A stretch of DNA of 64,000 nucleotides from Ktedonobacter racemifer DSM 44963 (GTDB lineage Bacteria; Chloroflexota; Ktedonobacteria; Ktedonobacterales; Ktedonobacteraceae). The stretch spans positions 1,178,001 to 1,242,000 of the forward strand of contig NZ_ADVG01000001.1 of NCBI RefSeq assembly GCF_000178855.1, read 5' to 3'. Both the position numbers and the translations under genes were made by a program. How positions within the stretch are numbered: position 1 is the first letter of the stretch; every line of letters begins with the position of its first letter. Shown here piece by piece: positions 36,912 through 46,059 of this stretch. The notes beneath the pieces are model-generated. The model was not told the DNA's origin, ran no database searches, and worked only from the letters and a program-made list of their open reading frames with translations.

Positions 36912-37307
36912 ATGACGATGATTATCCTGATTTACTGGCACCCGGCGCTCGTTTCCGCCGTGGCGCGGGTCCTGGGAGACCTGCCCGTGCATCACCTTGT
37001 GACCTCGCTGGCTGGCGCTCCCATTCCCAATCCCCTCTTCCCACTCTCACTAGCAGCCACGGGAGGAGGTGGAGATGCCTCCACGATCACGCAGTTTTTC
37101 AAAAATCTCTATGACAACGGCATCAAACCCGTGGCCTACGCCGTCGCCCTCTTCTTCTTTGCGTGGGGTGCCATTGGTCTGATGTTTCCTCATGAACGCT
37201 CCCAGGATCATGCGAAGGCCGCGCTCTACCGCGCTCTGGGAGGACTGGCGCTTGTCCTCTTAGCAACGGCTATCTCTTCCATTATCAATAATGCGGCCCC
37301 CAACTAA
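36912..37307 (+). CDS. Small two-span membrane protein, VirB2/TrbC pilin-like
   Basis: AAAAGGAG lies just upstream of the ATG. The 131-residue protein has a hydrophobic N-terminus, a Gly-rich segment (TGGGGDAST), then two membrane helices (VAYAVALFFFAWGAIGLMF and ALGGLALVLLATAISSII) joined by a basic/acidic loop. This matches the VirB2/TrbC major pilin plan. Its position between the CHAP hydrolase and the PrgI/VirB3-like gene supports this. Sequence alone cannot distinguish it from other small conjugation membrane proteins. Confidence 0.65.
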   Translation: MTMIILIYWHPALVSAVARVLGDLPVHHLVTSLAGAPIPNPLFPLSLAATGGGGDASTITQFFKNLYDNGIKPVAYAVALFFFAWGAIGLMFPHERSQDHAKAALYRALGGLALVLLATAISSIINNAAPN

Positions 37308-37354
37308 CGTTTCTCGGGGGTTCACATCTTGCTCAAGGAAAGGAGACTTTTACG

Positions 37355-37804
37355 ATGACATCCACCACCGATGCTTCGTCCACGCGCCAGTCCTATACCG
37401 TCCCTACGCATATCAATGAACCGGATAAGCTGCTCTTTGGTCTGACGGCTCGTCAGCTCCTGGTCCTGATTACCGGTGCAAGTGTCGTCTATGCCGTCTG
37501 GCTCCAGGTCCTCTCCTGGGCCATGGCCTGGGGGCTGGACCTCCTCTGGAGTCGAGGCCTCGCCTTGCTGATCGTGCTTCCACTCCTGCTGGTGACGCTC
37601 GCCAGCACCTTTGTCCAGATTGCAGATCGCTCGCTTGAACTCTGGGCCGTGGTCTGGATGCGCGCGCATCTGGCCCCGACCACCTATGTCTGGCGCAGCG
37701 CGAAATGGGATGAGGCCGAGCAACGGGCGCTCCAGGCCCGAAAACGAGCGCGCACACAACAACATGAGCAGGGCCTGGATGAACTCGAAAGGGAAGAGGT
37801 ATGA
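37355..37804 (+). CDS. PrgI/VirB3-like membrane protein
   Basis: The 149-residue protein starts with YTVPTHINEPDKLLFGLTAR, the typical opening of PrgI-family proteins, followed by two membrane segments (LLVLITGASVVYAVWL and GLALLIVLPLLLVTLA) and a charged C-terminal tail. PrgI/VirB3 proteins dock the VirB4 ATPase to the membrane in type IV secretion. The stop overlaps the start of the VirB4 gene by four bases (ATGA). AAAGGAGAC precedes the ATG. Confidence 0.82.
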   Translation: MTSTTDASSTRQSYTVPTHINEPDKLLFGLTARQLLVLITGASVVYAVWLQVLSWAMAWGLDLLWSRGLALLIVLPLLLVTLASTFVQIADRSLELWAVVWMRAHLAPTTYVWRSAKWDEAEQRALQARKRARTQQHEQGLDELEREEV

Positions 37805-40533
37805 TGCTCTCACAGAATGACCAGCTCGCCAACGAGCTATTGCCGCAGAAGCGTTCGCAGACAGAAATCATTCGTCCAGAACATGCACGCCCGCAGCGTC
37901 CACCTCGTGCTCATCGCCAGCATCGTCAGCGTAGGAAACATGGGAGCGTACAGCGCCACTTTGTCTTTCTCGATCAGGTTGTACAGGATGTGCAGGTCAA
38001 TCGTGCGCCTCTGGCAGAGGGATCGCAGGAACGTGAGTATCTGGCAGCCCTTGAGATTCGAGCCACCAACTACACGCTCAAGTCTCCTCAGGAGCGCTCG
38101 ACAATGATGCTGGCCTTTCGCGCGCTCTTGCGTTCGCTCCGCTTTCCTCTCCAGATCCTTATTCGTTCGAAGCCGATGGATCTCTCCTCCTATGTGGAAC
38201 AGCTTCAGACCCACGAAGGCCTCTGGCAAGGAGAAGCCTTGGAGATTGCTATCTCGCATGAACGCGCGATGCGTCTGCTTGGAGCACAACGCACGCTCAT
38301 TGATCGCCGCTTTTACCTCCTGCTCACCGCTGATCAAGAGGGGGTCCAGAGCACCTGGAACAGCTCCCTCTGGCGCATGCTCAGCCGTCGAGCCAGAACG
38401 CGTGCGCGACAGGCGCGTCTGGACGAGGCCCAACAGATCCTCGCTACACGCGTTCAGGCGATACAGCATCAACTGGCCGCCATGGGGTTACTCAGCCACC
38501 GCCTGGCAGGCAAAGAACTGGCCGATCTGGCCCACGGCACGCTCCAGGGAGAGCAGGCAATACGCTTTCCGCTGCCTGAGAGCATCTTCGCGCTCTCCGA
38601 CAAACCCTTCGCACGTCCGGCTCTTGACGTGCTCACGCCCTCCTCCCAGGAGGAAGAGACCTCGTTCGATCCCTACGCCGTGCAGATGGAGGAGGCATTG
38701 CTCCTGCCCTCGGCACGTGATCGTTTGCTGGCACCAGCCGACCTCATGGCCCTCAAAGACCTGCTCGCCCCGGAAAGCGTTCGCGTCACCCCGCGCTACG
38801 CGCAGGTCGGTGAGGAGTACGTGCGCGGGCTCGCGGTCGTTGGGTTCCCACGCGAGATTGTGGAGGGGTGTCTCTCGCCGCTCCTCGCCTGTGATGAGAT
38901 TTTTGATCTGTGTTTTCATTTCTCGCCACAAAACACGGCGGAATTCGTCAAGCGGCTGCTCTTCCGCAAAGAGCAGTACGCCTCCACTCAGCGCATGAAC
39001 CTGCATCGAGGGAGACAGCAGGACCCGACCCTCCAGGTCGCTGAAGCCGATGTGACGGCACTCATTGGGCCGCTCGCCGCTGGGGAAGAGAGCATGCTGG
39101 AGATGGGATTCTACGTATTAGTACGTGCGCCCGACCTCGCCACGCTCAACGCGCGCACCGACCGCCTGCGCCAGATCCTACATCAGCATCTCTTCGTGGC
39201 CCATCCGACGACGCTTGAACACGCCGAAGCCTTCCGCGCATGTCAGCCCACCTGTATGGATACGCTCGGGCGCACCTTCACGACCACCAGCACGGTCGCA
39301 GCCTGCACCTTTCCCTTTATGAGTGAGTCATTCGCCATGCAGGACGGCACCTTTGTGGGGGTGACCACCAGTGGCGAACCCGTCCTGCTCAATCCCTGGG
39401 CGCTAGAGAGCCCGCACGAATTTTGGGGTGGAGTCACCGGGAGTGGAAAATCCTATGCCGTCAAGCTGTGGCTGTTGCATGAACGCTTCCGCCATCCCGA
39501 CACCCAGGTGCTCATTCTCGATCCTTCCCGCGAATATGAGCGCCTGGTCGACGTGTTTGGAGGGACGGTCCTTCGCCTCTCACCAGGCTCAGAGCATGCC
39601 ATTAACCCCTTTGATGTGCTCCCCCGTGGGGTCGACATGGACTGGTATGTCACCACCCAGAGGCGAGGGGACCGGCTCGCGGAAAAGATGACGCAGTTGC
39701 ACGCCTTCCTGGACCTACTACTCGCGGAGTACATCCCGCATCCCACCACGCTCTCGGCACGGGAGAAGGCCTTCCTGGATCGGGCCTTCTACGAGTGCTA
39801 CCGGAGGGTAGGCATCACGACAGACCCACGCACCCATGATCGGCAGGCGCCCCTGCTACGAGACCTCTACGATGTGCTCAAAAGCGGGGTCGTGGGCCAG
39901 GATGACTACGGTCTCGCTGACCGGCTGGAGCGCTACGTTCATGGAAGCCTCTCTGGCCTGTTTAACCGCCAGACCAGTGTCACCCTTGAGACCGCGCTCA
40001 TCAGCTTTGATGTGAGCGAACTGCGGGGCAGTCGAGAACTGCGTCCCATTGGCATGTTTTTGATCGCAGAACTGATCTGGTCCCAGGCCCTCTTTCATCC
40101 ACGCCCCAGGCGTTGCTACATCGATGAGGCCTGGTCCCTGATCGCGCACGAGGAAGGGGGACGCTTTCTGGAACGGTTGGCACGTGAGGCACGCAAGCAC
40201 TACCTGAGCCTGATCACCATCACCCAGAACCCGGAACAATTCATCCTCAATCCCTATGGCAACATCATCGCACAGAACGCGCTCATCAAAGTCTTAAAAC
40301 GCCTGGATAGCGTGGGGGCTCAGGCCGCTCGTGAGGCCTTCGGGTTGACACAGGAAGAAGAGCAGTTGCTCCTCTCCATACAGCAGAACCGGGCCTTGCT
40401 CTCCGTTGGCTCCAAACGCATGCTGGTCGAAATGAACGCATCACCCGAAGAGCATACTCTGATCACTACCGACCCCCAGGAACTGGCGGCGCAACGACGC
40501 CAGCAGACCCATGAGAAAGCAGGCAGAACATGA
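37801..40533 (+). CDS. virB4: VirB4/TraC-type secretion ATPase
   Basis: The 910-residue protein has a basic, Gln/Arg-rich N-terminus (about 1-60), an N-terminal VirB4 domain (about 60-500), and a RecA-like ATPase with Walker A GVTGSGKSYAVK near 543, VLILDPSREYERLV and Walker B CYIDEAWSLI near 770, followed by the motif LITITQNPEQFI. VirB4 powers pilus assembly and substrate transfer. It overlaps its neighbours by four bases on both sides, indicating tight coupling. The length is typical. Confidence 0.92.
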   Translation: MMLSQNDQLANELLPQKRSQTEIIRPEHARPQRPPRAHRQHRQRRKHGSVQRHFVFLDQVVQDVQVNRAPLAEGSQEREYLAALEIRATNYTLKSPQERSTMMLAFRALLRSLRFPLQILIRSKPMDLSSYVEQLQTHEGLWQGEALEIAISHERAMRLLGAQRTLIDRRFYLLLTADQEGVQSTWNSSLWRMLSRRARTRARQARLDEAQQILATRVQAIQHQLAAMGLLSHRLAGKELADLAHGTLQGEQAIRFPLPESIFALSDKPFARPALDVLTPSSQEEETSFDPYAVQMEEALLLPSARDRLLAPADLMALKDLLAPESVRVTPRYAQVGEEYVRGLAVVGFPREIVEGCLSPLLACDEIFDLCFHFSPQNTAEFVKRLLFRKEQYASTQRMNLHRGRQQDPTLQVAEADVTALIGPLAAGEESMLEMGFYVLVRAPDLATLNARTDRLRQILHQHLFVAHPTTLEHAEAFRACQPTCMDTLGRTFTTTSTVAACTFPFMSESFAMQDGTFVGVTTSGEPVLLNPWALESPHEFWGGVTGSGKSYAVKLWLLHERFRHPDTQVLILDPSREYERLVDVFGGTVLRLSPGSEHAINPFDVLPRGVDMDWYVTTQRRGDRLAEKMTQLHAFLDLLLAEYIPHPTTLSAREKAFLDRAFYECYRRVGITTDPRTHDRQAPLLRDLYDVLKSGVVGQDDYGLADRLERYVHGSLSGLFNRQTSVTLETALISFDVSELRGSRELRPIGMFLIAELIWSQALFHPRPRRCYIDEAWSLIAHEEGGRFLERLAREARKHYLSLITITQNPEQFILNPYGNIIAQNALIKVLKRLDSVGAQAAREAFGLTQEEEQLLLSIQQNRALLSVGSKRMLVEMNASPEEHTLITTDPQELAAQRRQQTHEKAGRT

Positions 40534-43500
40534 AAGACATCTGGCCGTTTTCACACGAAACAAGCACACCCTCTCTCGCCCGCATCATCCCCGCTCGTGG
40601 GATGACGCTGGTAGAACGTAGTGCTCTGGAGGGTACCATGCAGTCACTGGTGCTGCAAGGAAGCGCGCTCGCCCTGGAAATCGCAAGCACACCAACAGAC
40701 CGGCACCAGGCACGAAGCGTGCAATTTCTGCTGCGCGCCCCCTCTGAAGACGCCTTACGTGCCGCCACGCGGCAGATCCAGGTGCGCTATCCCCAGGCCA
40801 TCGTGCGTCCCGTCCCCCCGGAAGAAGACCCCTTCGAGGTGGGGACACATGCGTTTGTGAGTGCGATGGAACTGCGAGCCGGGGGCGCAGCCTACGAAAC
40901 GCTGCGTTCCTGGTCCGCGGGAAAACCTCATGAACAAGGGAGCGATCCGTTGATAGGGGTGCTGACTACGCTTGAGCACCTCCCTGTCGGAATGCGCGCC
41001 GTCACCCAACTGGTACTGACCCCACTGCCGCCGACCTGGGCGCGCAAATATCAACGCCTCTCCGTCGAACACCCGCTTGAGGAAGAGCGGGAGCAACGTC
41101 GAGAAGCGCAAGCGCGCCTGCGTCGTGGCGCACCCAGCTGGGAACAGATCCTGCTCCTGGGCATCGTGGTGGGGCTCCTGGTAACCTGGAACTACGCCCA
41201 GGCCCATCACCTCCTCCCGCGGTGGCTTCAAGAGGATGTGCTGAGCCTGCTCCATGGCTCCCTTCCCCATCTCTCCTCTTCCCAACAAGCCATCGTTGGG
41301 ATAGGACTGGTAGTCGTGATCATGCTCATCGCGGTGCTGGGCAGAGGGATACGCTGGCTGGGAGAGCATGTGTTTGGAGGCACACGGTACTACGACATGA
41401 AACGAGTGGCCGAGAAAATCGGCAAGAGTGCCTATCGGGCACATTTGCGGGTCTATCTCATCGAAGAGGCTCCCAGGACGGACGCACATCAGACACAACC
41501 GCTCATGCTCAATCATACCATCAAAGCACAGTTCACCTCCTCCTGGCACGCAGTGCAGCGGAAGTGTGCACAACAACGACGCCATCAGCAGATCCATGCC
41601 ATGCTCTTTGCCGCCTACCGGCACTGCCACACCTCAACGGCCTACTTCACCTCTCACAGGCTCTCGACACGTCACGCCCAGCGCCTGACCCGGGAAGGTA
41701 CCTGGTGGCGGGGACTCCAACGAGCCACACTCTTCCTCACCGGGGAGGAGGTAGCGACGCTCTGGCATCTGCCGTCTGGAGATCATCTGAGTGAAGGGAC
41801 CAATGTCGAACAACGGCAGGAGCGCTCCCTGCTCGCCCCCCACGTGCTCACTACCGGGAACGGGTGGCAGCTTGGCACCTCCACTCACGCTGGCCGAAGC
41901 GTGCCGGTGCGCTTTCCTCCCTCGGAACTCCTCACGCACAAATTCGTGATCGGGCGTACCGGCAAAGGCAAGAGCACGCTCTTTCATCACCTGGCACTGG
42001 CGCATCTCTCCACCTGTCCACGACCGCATCCTGGCCTCTGCGTCATCGAGCCGCATGGAGATTTGATCGAGGATCTTCTGGGCTTACTGCCACCAGAGCG
42101 AGAAGAGGAGGTCGTGCTCATTGATCTACATCAACAGGGTTTTCCTCCCGGGATCAATCCCCTTGATGCCACCCAGGTCACCTCTCTGGAAGAAGCGGAC
42201 CTCATCGTCAGCCATCTGCTGACCACCTTCAAAGGCATCTGGAGCACAGCGTGGGGACCGCGTGTGGAGAACGTCATGCGCTTTTCGTTGAAGACGTTGT
42301 TAGAGGCCAACCGGACACTCGTACATACGGATCCCCACCAGGGTCTGGAGCAACAATATACCCTACTGGATGTGACCGTCTTACTCAATAAGCAGAGCTT
42401 CCGCGCACGCGTGCTCGACCTGGTGGAAGACGTCCATGTGCTTGACTGGTGGTACCAGTATTATGAACGTCTTGATGCCAGAATGCAGGAGGAGATTACC
42501 ACGCCCGTCCTGACCAAAATCTCGGCCTATGCCAGTGCTCCGATCTCACGGCGCCTGCTTGGGCAACCCACCTCAACCATCAATTTTTCGCACATTGTTG
42601 AAAAGCAACAGATCCTACTCCTCAATACTGCCAGTGGGCACGTCGGCCAGGATGTCTCCTCGCTCATTGGGGCCTCGATCCTGGGACTCTTTTCCGCGGC
42701 GCTCTCCCGGCAACTGTCCCTCCCGCCGGCGGAGCGCAACACGTTCCTGCTCCTGGTCGACGAGTTCAAGAACTACCCGGTCAATTACGGCTCCATCCTG
42801 AGTGAACTGCGCAAAGCAGGCACCTTCCTGGTCCTGGCCACCCAATCCCTGGCTCAACTCGATGTGCTGGATCGGGCCTTGCGGCCGACGGTGTTTGCGA
42901 ACGCCGATCATCTCTTTGTGTTTACGCTCGCCGGAGAAGATGCCTACTTGCTGCGACATGAACTGGGGCATCTCCTCAGTCCCGAGGACGTGACCAACCT
43001 CCCCGACTACACCTGCTACGCTCGCTGGTCGCTCAACGGGCAACGGCTCCCGTTCTTTTCCCTCACCCTCGATCTCCCCCCGTCTGGGAGTCGTGAGGGA
43101 GCAGAGCGCCTGCGCGAGCAATGTGCGCTGCGCTACGGTCGCCCGGTTAGTGAGGTCGATACTCTGCTTGATGTGCTCAATGCGCGCCATGGAACGCGTC
43201 CACGCAAGAAAGAGAGTCTCCATGAACCGACAGCTTCCCCCTTCCCCCTTCCCACACCTGGAGTCAATCCCCACTGCTCCGGGAGCAGAACATCAACATA
43301 TGGCATCTTCCTCCTCACCTGCTATCACCCCCGCATCCCCTCTCGCGAGGTTGGAGGCACAAGAGAAAACCTCACACTCGCAGGAAGCACAAGAGGTCGT
43401 TGTTCAAGACAAACAGACACACGCACCGAGCGAGAAACGGGTCCGTATTCGCCACCCGAAGGCACCGGTAATACAGGCATCAACCGCGATTCCTCTCCAG

Positions 43501-43631
43501 GAAACATCGGTCTCACTCCCAGAACAACAGGCCGTCTCTCACCCTGTTCCATCTCAGGCGATTCCAGAAACACACTAGTAGAAAGAGAAAACGCATATGC
43601 ATCATTCTCATGTACTTCATATTATGAATAG
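40530..43631 (+). CDS. VirD4/TraD-type coupling protein
   Basis: The 1033-residue frame has two membrane segments (about 207-225 and 255-275), a long all-alpha region, and a TraD/TraG-like motor with Walker A IGRTGKGKSTLF near 473, CVIEPHGDLIEDL, Walker B LLLVDEFKNYP near 743, and ATQSLAQL. These proteins bring DNA or protein substrates to the secretion channel. After about residue 900 the sequence becomes Pro/Arg/Cys-rich and unlike a protein domain, while another frame (43222-43578) looks better; the true end may be near 43220 or there may be a frameshift. No relaxase gene accompanies it here. Confidence 0.9.
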   Translation: MKDIWPFSHETSTPSLARIIPARGMTLVERSALEGTMQSLVLQGSALALEIASTPTDRHQARSVQFLLRAPSEDALRAATRQIQVRYPQAIVRPVPPEEDPFEVGTHAFVSAMELRAGGAAYETLRSWSAGKPHEQGSDPLIGVLTTLEHLPVGMRAVTQLVLTPLPPTWARKYQRLSVEHPLEEEREQRREAQARLRRGAPSWEQILLLGIVVGLLVTWNYAQAHHLLPRWLQEDVLSLLHGSLPHLSSSQQAIVGIGLVVVIMLIAVLGRGIRWLGEHVFGGTRYYDMKRVAEKIGKSAYRAHLRVYLIEEAPRTDAHQTQPLMLNHTIKAQFTSSWHAVQRKCAQQRRHQQIHAMLFAAYRHCHTSTAYFTSHRLSTRHAQRLTREGTWWRGLQRATLFLTGEEVATLWHLPSGDHLSEGTNVEQRQERSLLAPHVLTTGNGWQLGTSTHAGRSVPVRFPPSELLTHKFVIGRTGKGKSTLFHHLALAHLSTCPRPHPGLCVIEPHGDLIEDLLGLLPPEREEEVVLIDLHQQGFPPGINPLDATQVTSLEEADLIVSHLLTTFKGIWSTAWGPRVENVMRFSLKTLLEANRTLVHTDPHQGLEQQYTLLDVTVLLNKQSFRARVLDLVEDVHVLDWWYQYYERLDARMQEEITTPVLTKISAYASAPISRRLLGQPTSTINFSHIVEKQQILLLNTASGHVGQDVSSLIGASILGLFSAALSRQLSLPPAERNTFLLLVDEFKNYPVNYGSILSELRKAGTFLVLATQSLAQLDVLDRALRPTVFANADHLFVFTLAGEDAYLLRHELGHLLSPEDVTNLPDYTCYARWSLNGQRLPFFSLTLDLPPSGSREGAERLREQCALRYGRPVSEVDTLLDVLNARHGTRPRKKESLHEPTASPFPLPTPGVNPHCSGSRTSTYGIFLLTCYHPRIPSREVGGTRENLTLAGSTRGRCSRQTDTRTERETGPYSPPEGTGNTGINRDSSPGNIGLTPRTTGRLSPCSISGDSRNTLVERENAYASFSCTSYYE
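43222..43578 (+). CDS. Pro/Gln/Glu-rich small protein, or displaced tail of the coupling protein
   Basis: In the +1 frame relative to the coupling protein, ATG at 43222 follows AAAGAGAG and gives 118 residues rich in Pro, Gln, Glu, Ser and Lys (LEAQEKTSHSQEAQEVV, SEKRVRIRHPKAPV). This composition looks like a natural disordered tail. It overlaps the last part of the coupling-protein frame. It may be a separate accessory gene or the original C-terminus of the coupling protein shifted by an indel. No family is recognised. Confidence 0.45.
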   Translation: MNRQLPPSPFPHLESIPTAPGAEHQHMASSSSPAITPASPLARLEAQEKTSHSQEAQEVVVQDKQTHAPSEKRVRIRHPKAPVIQASTAIPLQETSVSLPEQQAVSHPVPSQAIPETH

Positions 43632-43752
43632 CTGGTTCTTGATCGATATACTGAATGTCAGACACACTCGGCAGTACACGGTACCAACTTCAGCCAGGGG
43701 AAGAAGCCTCGCGCCTCATGTGTTCTAGAGAAGTAAGCAGTCAAGTTTCTAC

Positions 43753-43876
43753 CGGTAGTTTGTTGACTTGGGAAAGCATGCCTGATTTCGGGTATCTATC
43801 CTGAGCAATTTGAGCTCAAGTTGTCACGATCTGGTGAGCTTAAAACAAGCCGAAATCCGAAGTCAACAAACTACCG
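43753..43876 (+). repeat. 124-bp MITE, copy 1
   Basis: The element begins CGGTAGTTTGTTGACTT and ends AAGTCAACAAACTACCG, perfect terminal inverted repeats of 17 bases, with further inner complementarity (GATTTCGG with CCGAAATC). It is flanked by CTAC on both sides (43749-43752 and 43877-43880), a 4-bp target duplication. The second copy at 47208 appears identical over its whole length. It has no coding capacity. Confidence 0.9.
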
Positions 43877-43924
43877 CTACAGCGGTGTTCACAAAGATGG
43901 AGCCAGATGGCAAGGGAACGTGTA

Positions 43925-45754
43925 TCATTTCCCTAGAGATGGTGTTAGGGGCACGGTAAACCAGAACGTGGCGCCCTCGCCAGGAGCACTCTGTACCCCA
44001 ACGCTCCCCTCATGCCGTTCAATGAACACTCGGCACAAATAGAGGGCCAATCCGAAGCTCAGATCCAGTTCATGCTGGACGGCACTGCCTTTGGCACGAT
44101 AGAAGCGCTCCCAGATATGATCAAGATCTTCTCTCGCAATGCCCGATCCCTCATTATGGACGGAGACACGGGCGAGCGCTTTCGTAATGCGTAACTGCAC
44201 CGTCACAGGCCGTCCTGGGGGAGCATAGGTGCGTGCATTCGTCAGATAGGTGGTAAGCACGTGCTTGATCCGCCCGGCATCGGCGAGGATGGGCACGCCT
44301 TGTTCCAAAGGAGGAACATCCAGCATGATGGGGTGCTCTGGCGCGGCGTGTTGCTGCCCGGCCACCACCTCTCTGAGCAGGGTGCCCAGATCCTCAGGGG
44401 TCAAGGACAACGTGAGCGTATGGGTCTGGATACGCGCATCATCGATCAAGTCATTGATGATACGCTGCTGAAGTTGGGCACTCTGCGAGGCGGCTGCTAG
44501 GGGTTGCTGAACATGGGCAAGAGGTTCGCGGACCTGAACAGGCGAAGGAGCAAACTGCCCGTTGAAGGTCTGCAATCGGCGCTGTGCTAATTGCAGATTG
44601 CCCATGATCCCCGTCAGTGGGGTGCGCAGTTCATGGGTAGCCAGGGTCAGAAATTCGCCAGCCAGGCGACTCACTTCCTGCTGGGCAAGGGCTCTGTTCT
44701 TTTTCCCTTCCTGTGCAGAGAAACCGTGAATGCCCTCAATGAGCAGCATGGTCTGCGCGGTGACAGCTTTCACGAGCGCGATCTCCTCTGGCGTGTACGC
44801 CCCTTCCGAACGCGCTTTGACGACAACCAGCACACCAACCCACTGCTGCTCCAGAAACAGAGGAAGGAACAGGATGGTCTCGGAGCCAGGAGACACGGGG
44901 TAAAGAGACGCCGGAAAAGGCAGTTGTTTCCCGAGACGTTCAATCGTGTGCAACTGATCCATCGCAAGCACGACCTCCTGGTTGGCGCCCAAGCGAGCCC
45001 ATGCCGCGTCGCCAACCATTTCTGAGCCATGGAAGTATCCCCCGATGTCCCGCCAGTACTGTTCTTGTTCAGCGGTCCAGCCAGTTCCTGCGACATAATA
45101 CAGATGACCTGTTCGATGACCGAACGCGAGCATATTCACATTGTGACAATTCAGGACAGACTGGATGATATCCACTACCTGCTGGGCCACATAGAGCACC
45201 GGAGGCGAGAGGAGGAAGGTTTCTTCTGGCAAGACGCATTCCATCTGCTCAGGAATCTGCGCGATCGCGGTGATCAGGTCCAACATGGCCTCGTGGACAC
45301 GTCGGAGATAGGAGATTTCATCCCCACAATGGAAGACCGAGACGGTTTCTGCTGTGTCGCGCCCTTGAGCACTCATGGGAAAGGTGCGAACCGTGACCGA
45401 GATCTTGCGCCCCGAAGGCAGATGCAGCAGCAGCGTCTGTGCTGGCGAAGAGGCTCCTGTTATCCCGGCAAGAGCGAGGTTCATCAGCCATTGCTCTTTC
45501 GAAACGAATGGTGGCTGCTCATCAGAGCTGATGTAGGAAGTGAGAAATTGCTGGTAGTCTCTTCCTTGACATTGAGCTTCGGAACCCATTTCAAAGAGCT
45601 TGCGAGCAGCGGCATTGATCCGGACAAGCTTCTGGTTGCGATCACACGCAATGAGACCCTCCGGGAAAGACTCCCAAATGGCTTCCACTCGGTTGAGGAA
45701 CTTGTGTGTTACCCGCAAAGGGCGAGTGTGAGGTACGGGTTTTCCTCCAGACAT
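43925..45754 (-). CDS. Soluble PAS-GAF sensor histidine kinase, inverted paralogue
   Basis: I chose ATG at 45754 (MSGGKPVPHTRPLRV) because it gives 609 residues, matching the paralogue at 30249; the frame is open up to 46000 but that part enters the IS630 terminal repeat. PAS domain (PEGLIACDRNQKLVRIN), GAF domain, phospho-acceptor His in LATHELRTPLTGIMGN, and HATPase motifs YLTNART, NEGSGIA and FGLALYLCR are all present. In the second glycine box LGLY is replaced by LALY. There are no membrane segments. Similarity to the 30249 kinase runs the full length, so the two arose by duplication. Confidence 0.85.
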   Translation of the reverse strand: MSGGKPVPHTRPLRVTHKFLNRVEAIWESFPEGLIACDRNQKLVRINAAARKLFEMGSEAQCQGRDYQQFLTSYISSDEQPPFVSKEQWLMNLALAGITGASSPAQTLLLHLPSGRKISVTVRTFPMSAQGRDTAETVSVFHCGDEISYLRRVHEAMLDLITAIAQIPEQMECVLPEETFLLSPPVLYVAQQVVDIIQSVLNCHNVNMLAFGHRTGHLYYVAGTGWTAEQEQYWRDIGGYFHGSEMVGDAAWARLGANQEVVLAMDQLHTIERLGKQLPFPASLYPVSPGSETILFLPLFLEQQWVGVLVVVKARSEGAYTPEEIALVKAVTAQTMLLIEGIHGFSAQEGKKNRALAQQEVSRLAGEFLTLATHELRTPLTGIMGNLQLAQRRLQTFNGQFAPSPVQVREPLAHVQQPLAAASQSAQLQQRIINDLIDDARIQTHTLTLSLTPEDLGTLLREVVAGQQHAAPEHPIMLDVPPLEQGVPILADAGRIKHVLTTYLTNARTYAPPGRPVTVQLRITKALARVSVHNEGSGIAREDLDHIWERFYRAKGSAVQHELDLSFGLALYLCRVFIERHEGSVGVQSAPGEGATFWFTVPLTPSLGK

Positions 45755-46059
45755 CCCACCCCGTTCCTGTTTGTGTTGTGTGACATGTTGCGAGCTTTTC
45801 CCCACCTGAGAACTCCTTTCAGAAATGCTCAATCGTGTTGCAAGCTGAGAAAAAGAGCACCCACTACAGTTATTGTATGTGTTGTGGAGAAGAGATGGCA
45901 ATCTCATCACACGGAGATTACCAGGGCGAGCACGCTGGTTTGAAAGACAGGCGAAAGAATGAGGTGGCTCAACCTTTGTGAACACCGATATAGTGCTCAA
46001 TTCCTCATTGGTGATACGCTAAAAGAGAGAAAGCAAGTCACCAAGAGAGGAGCAGAGCT

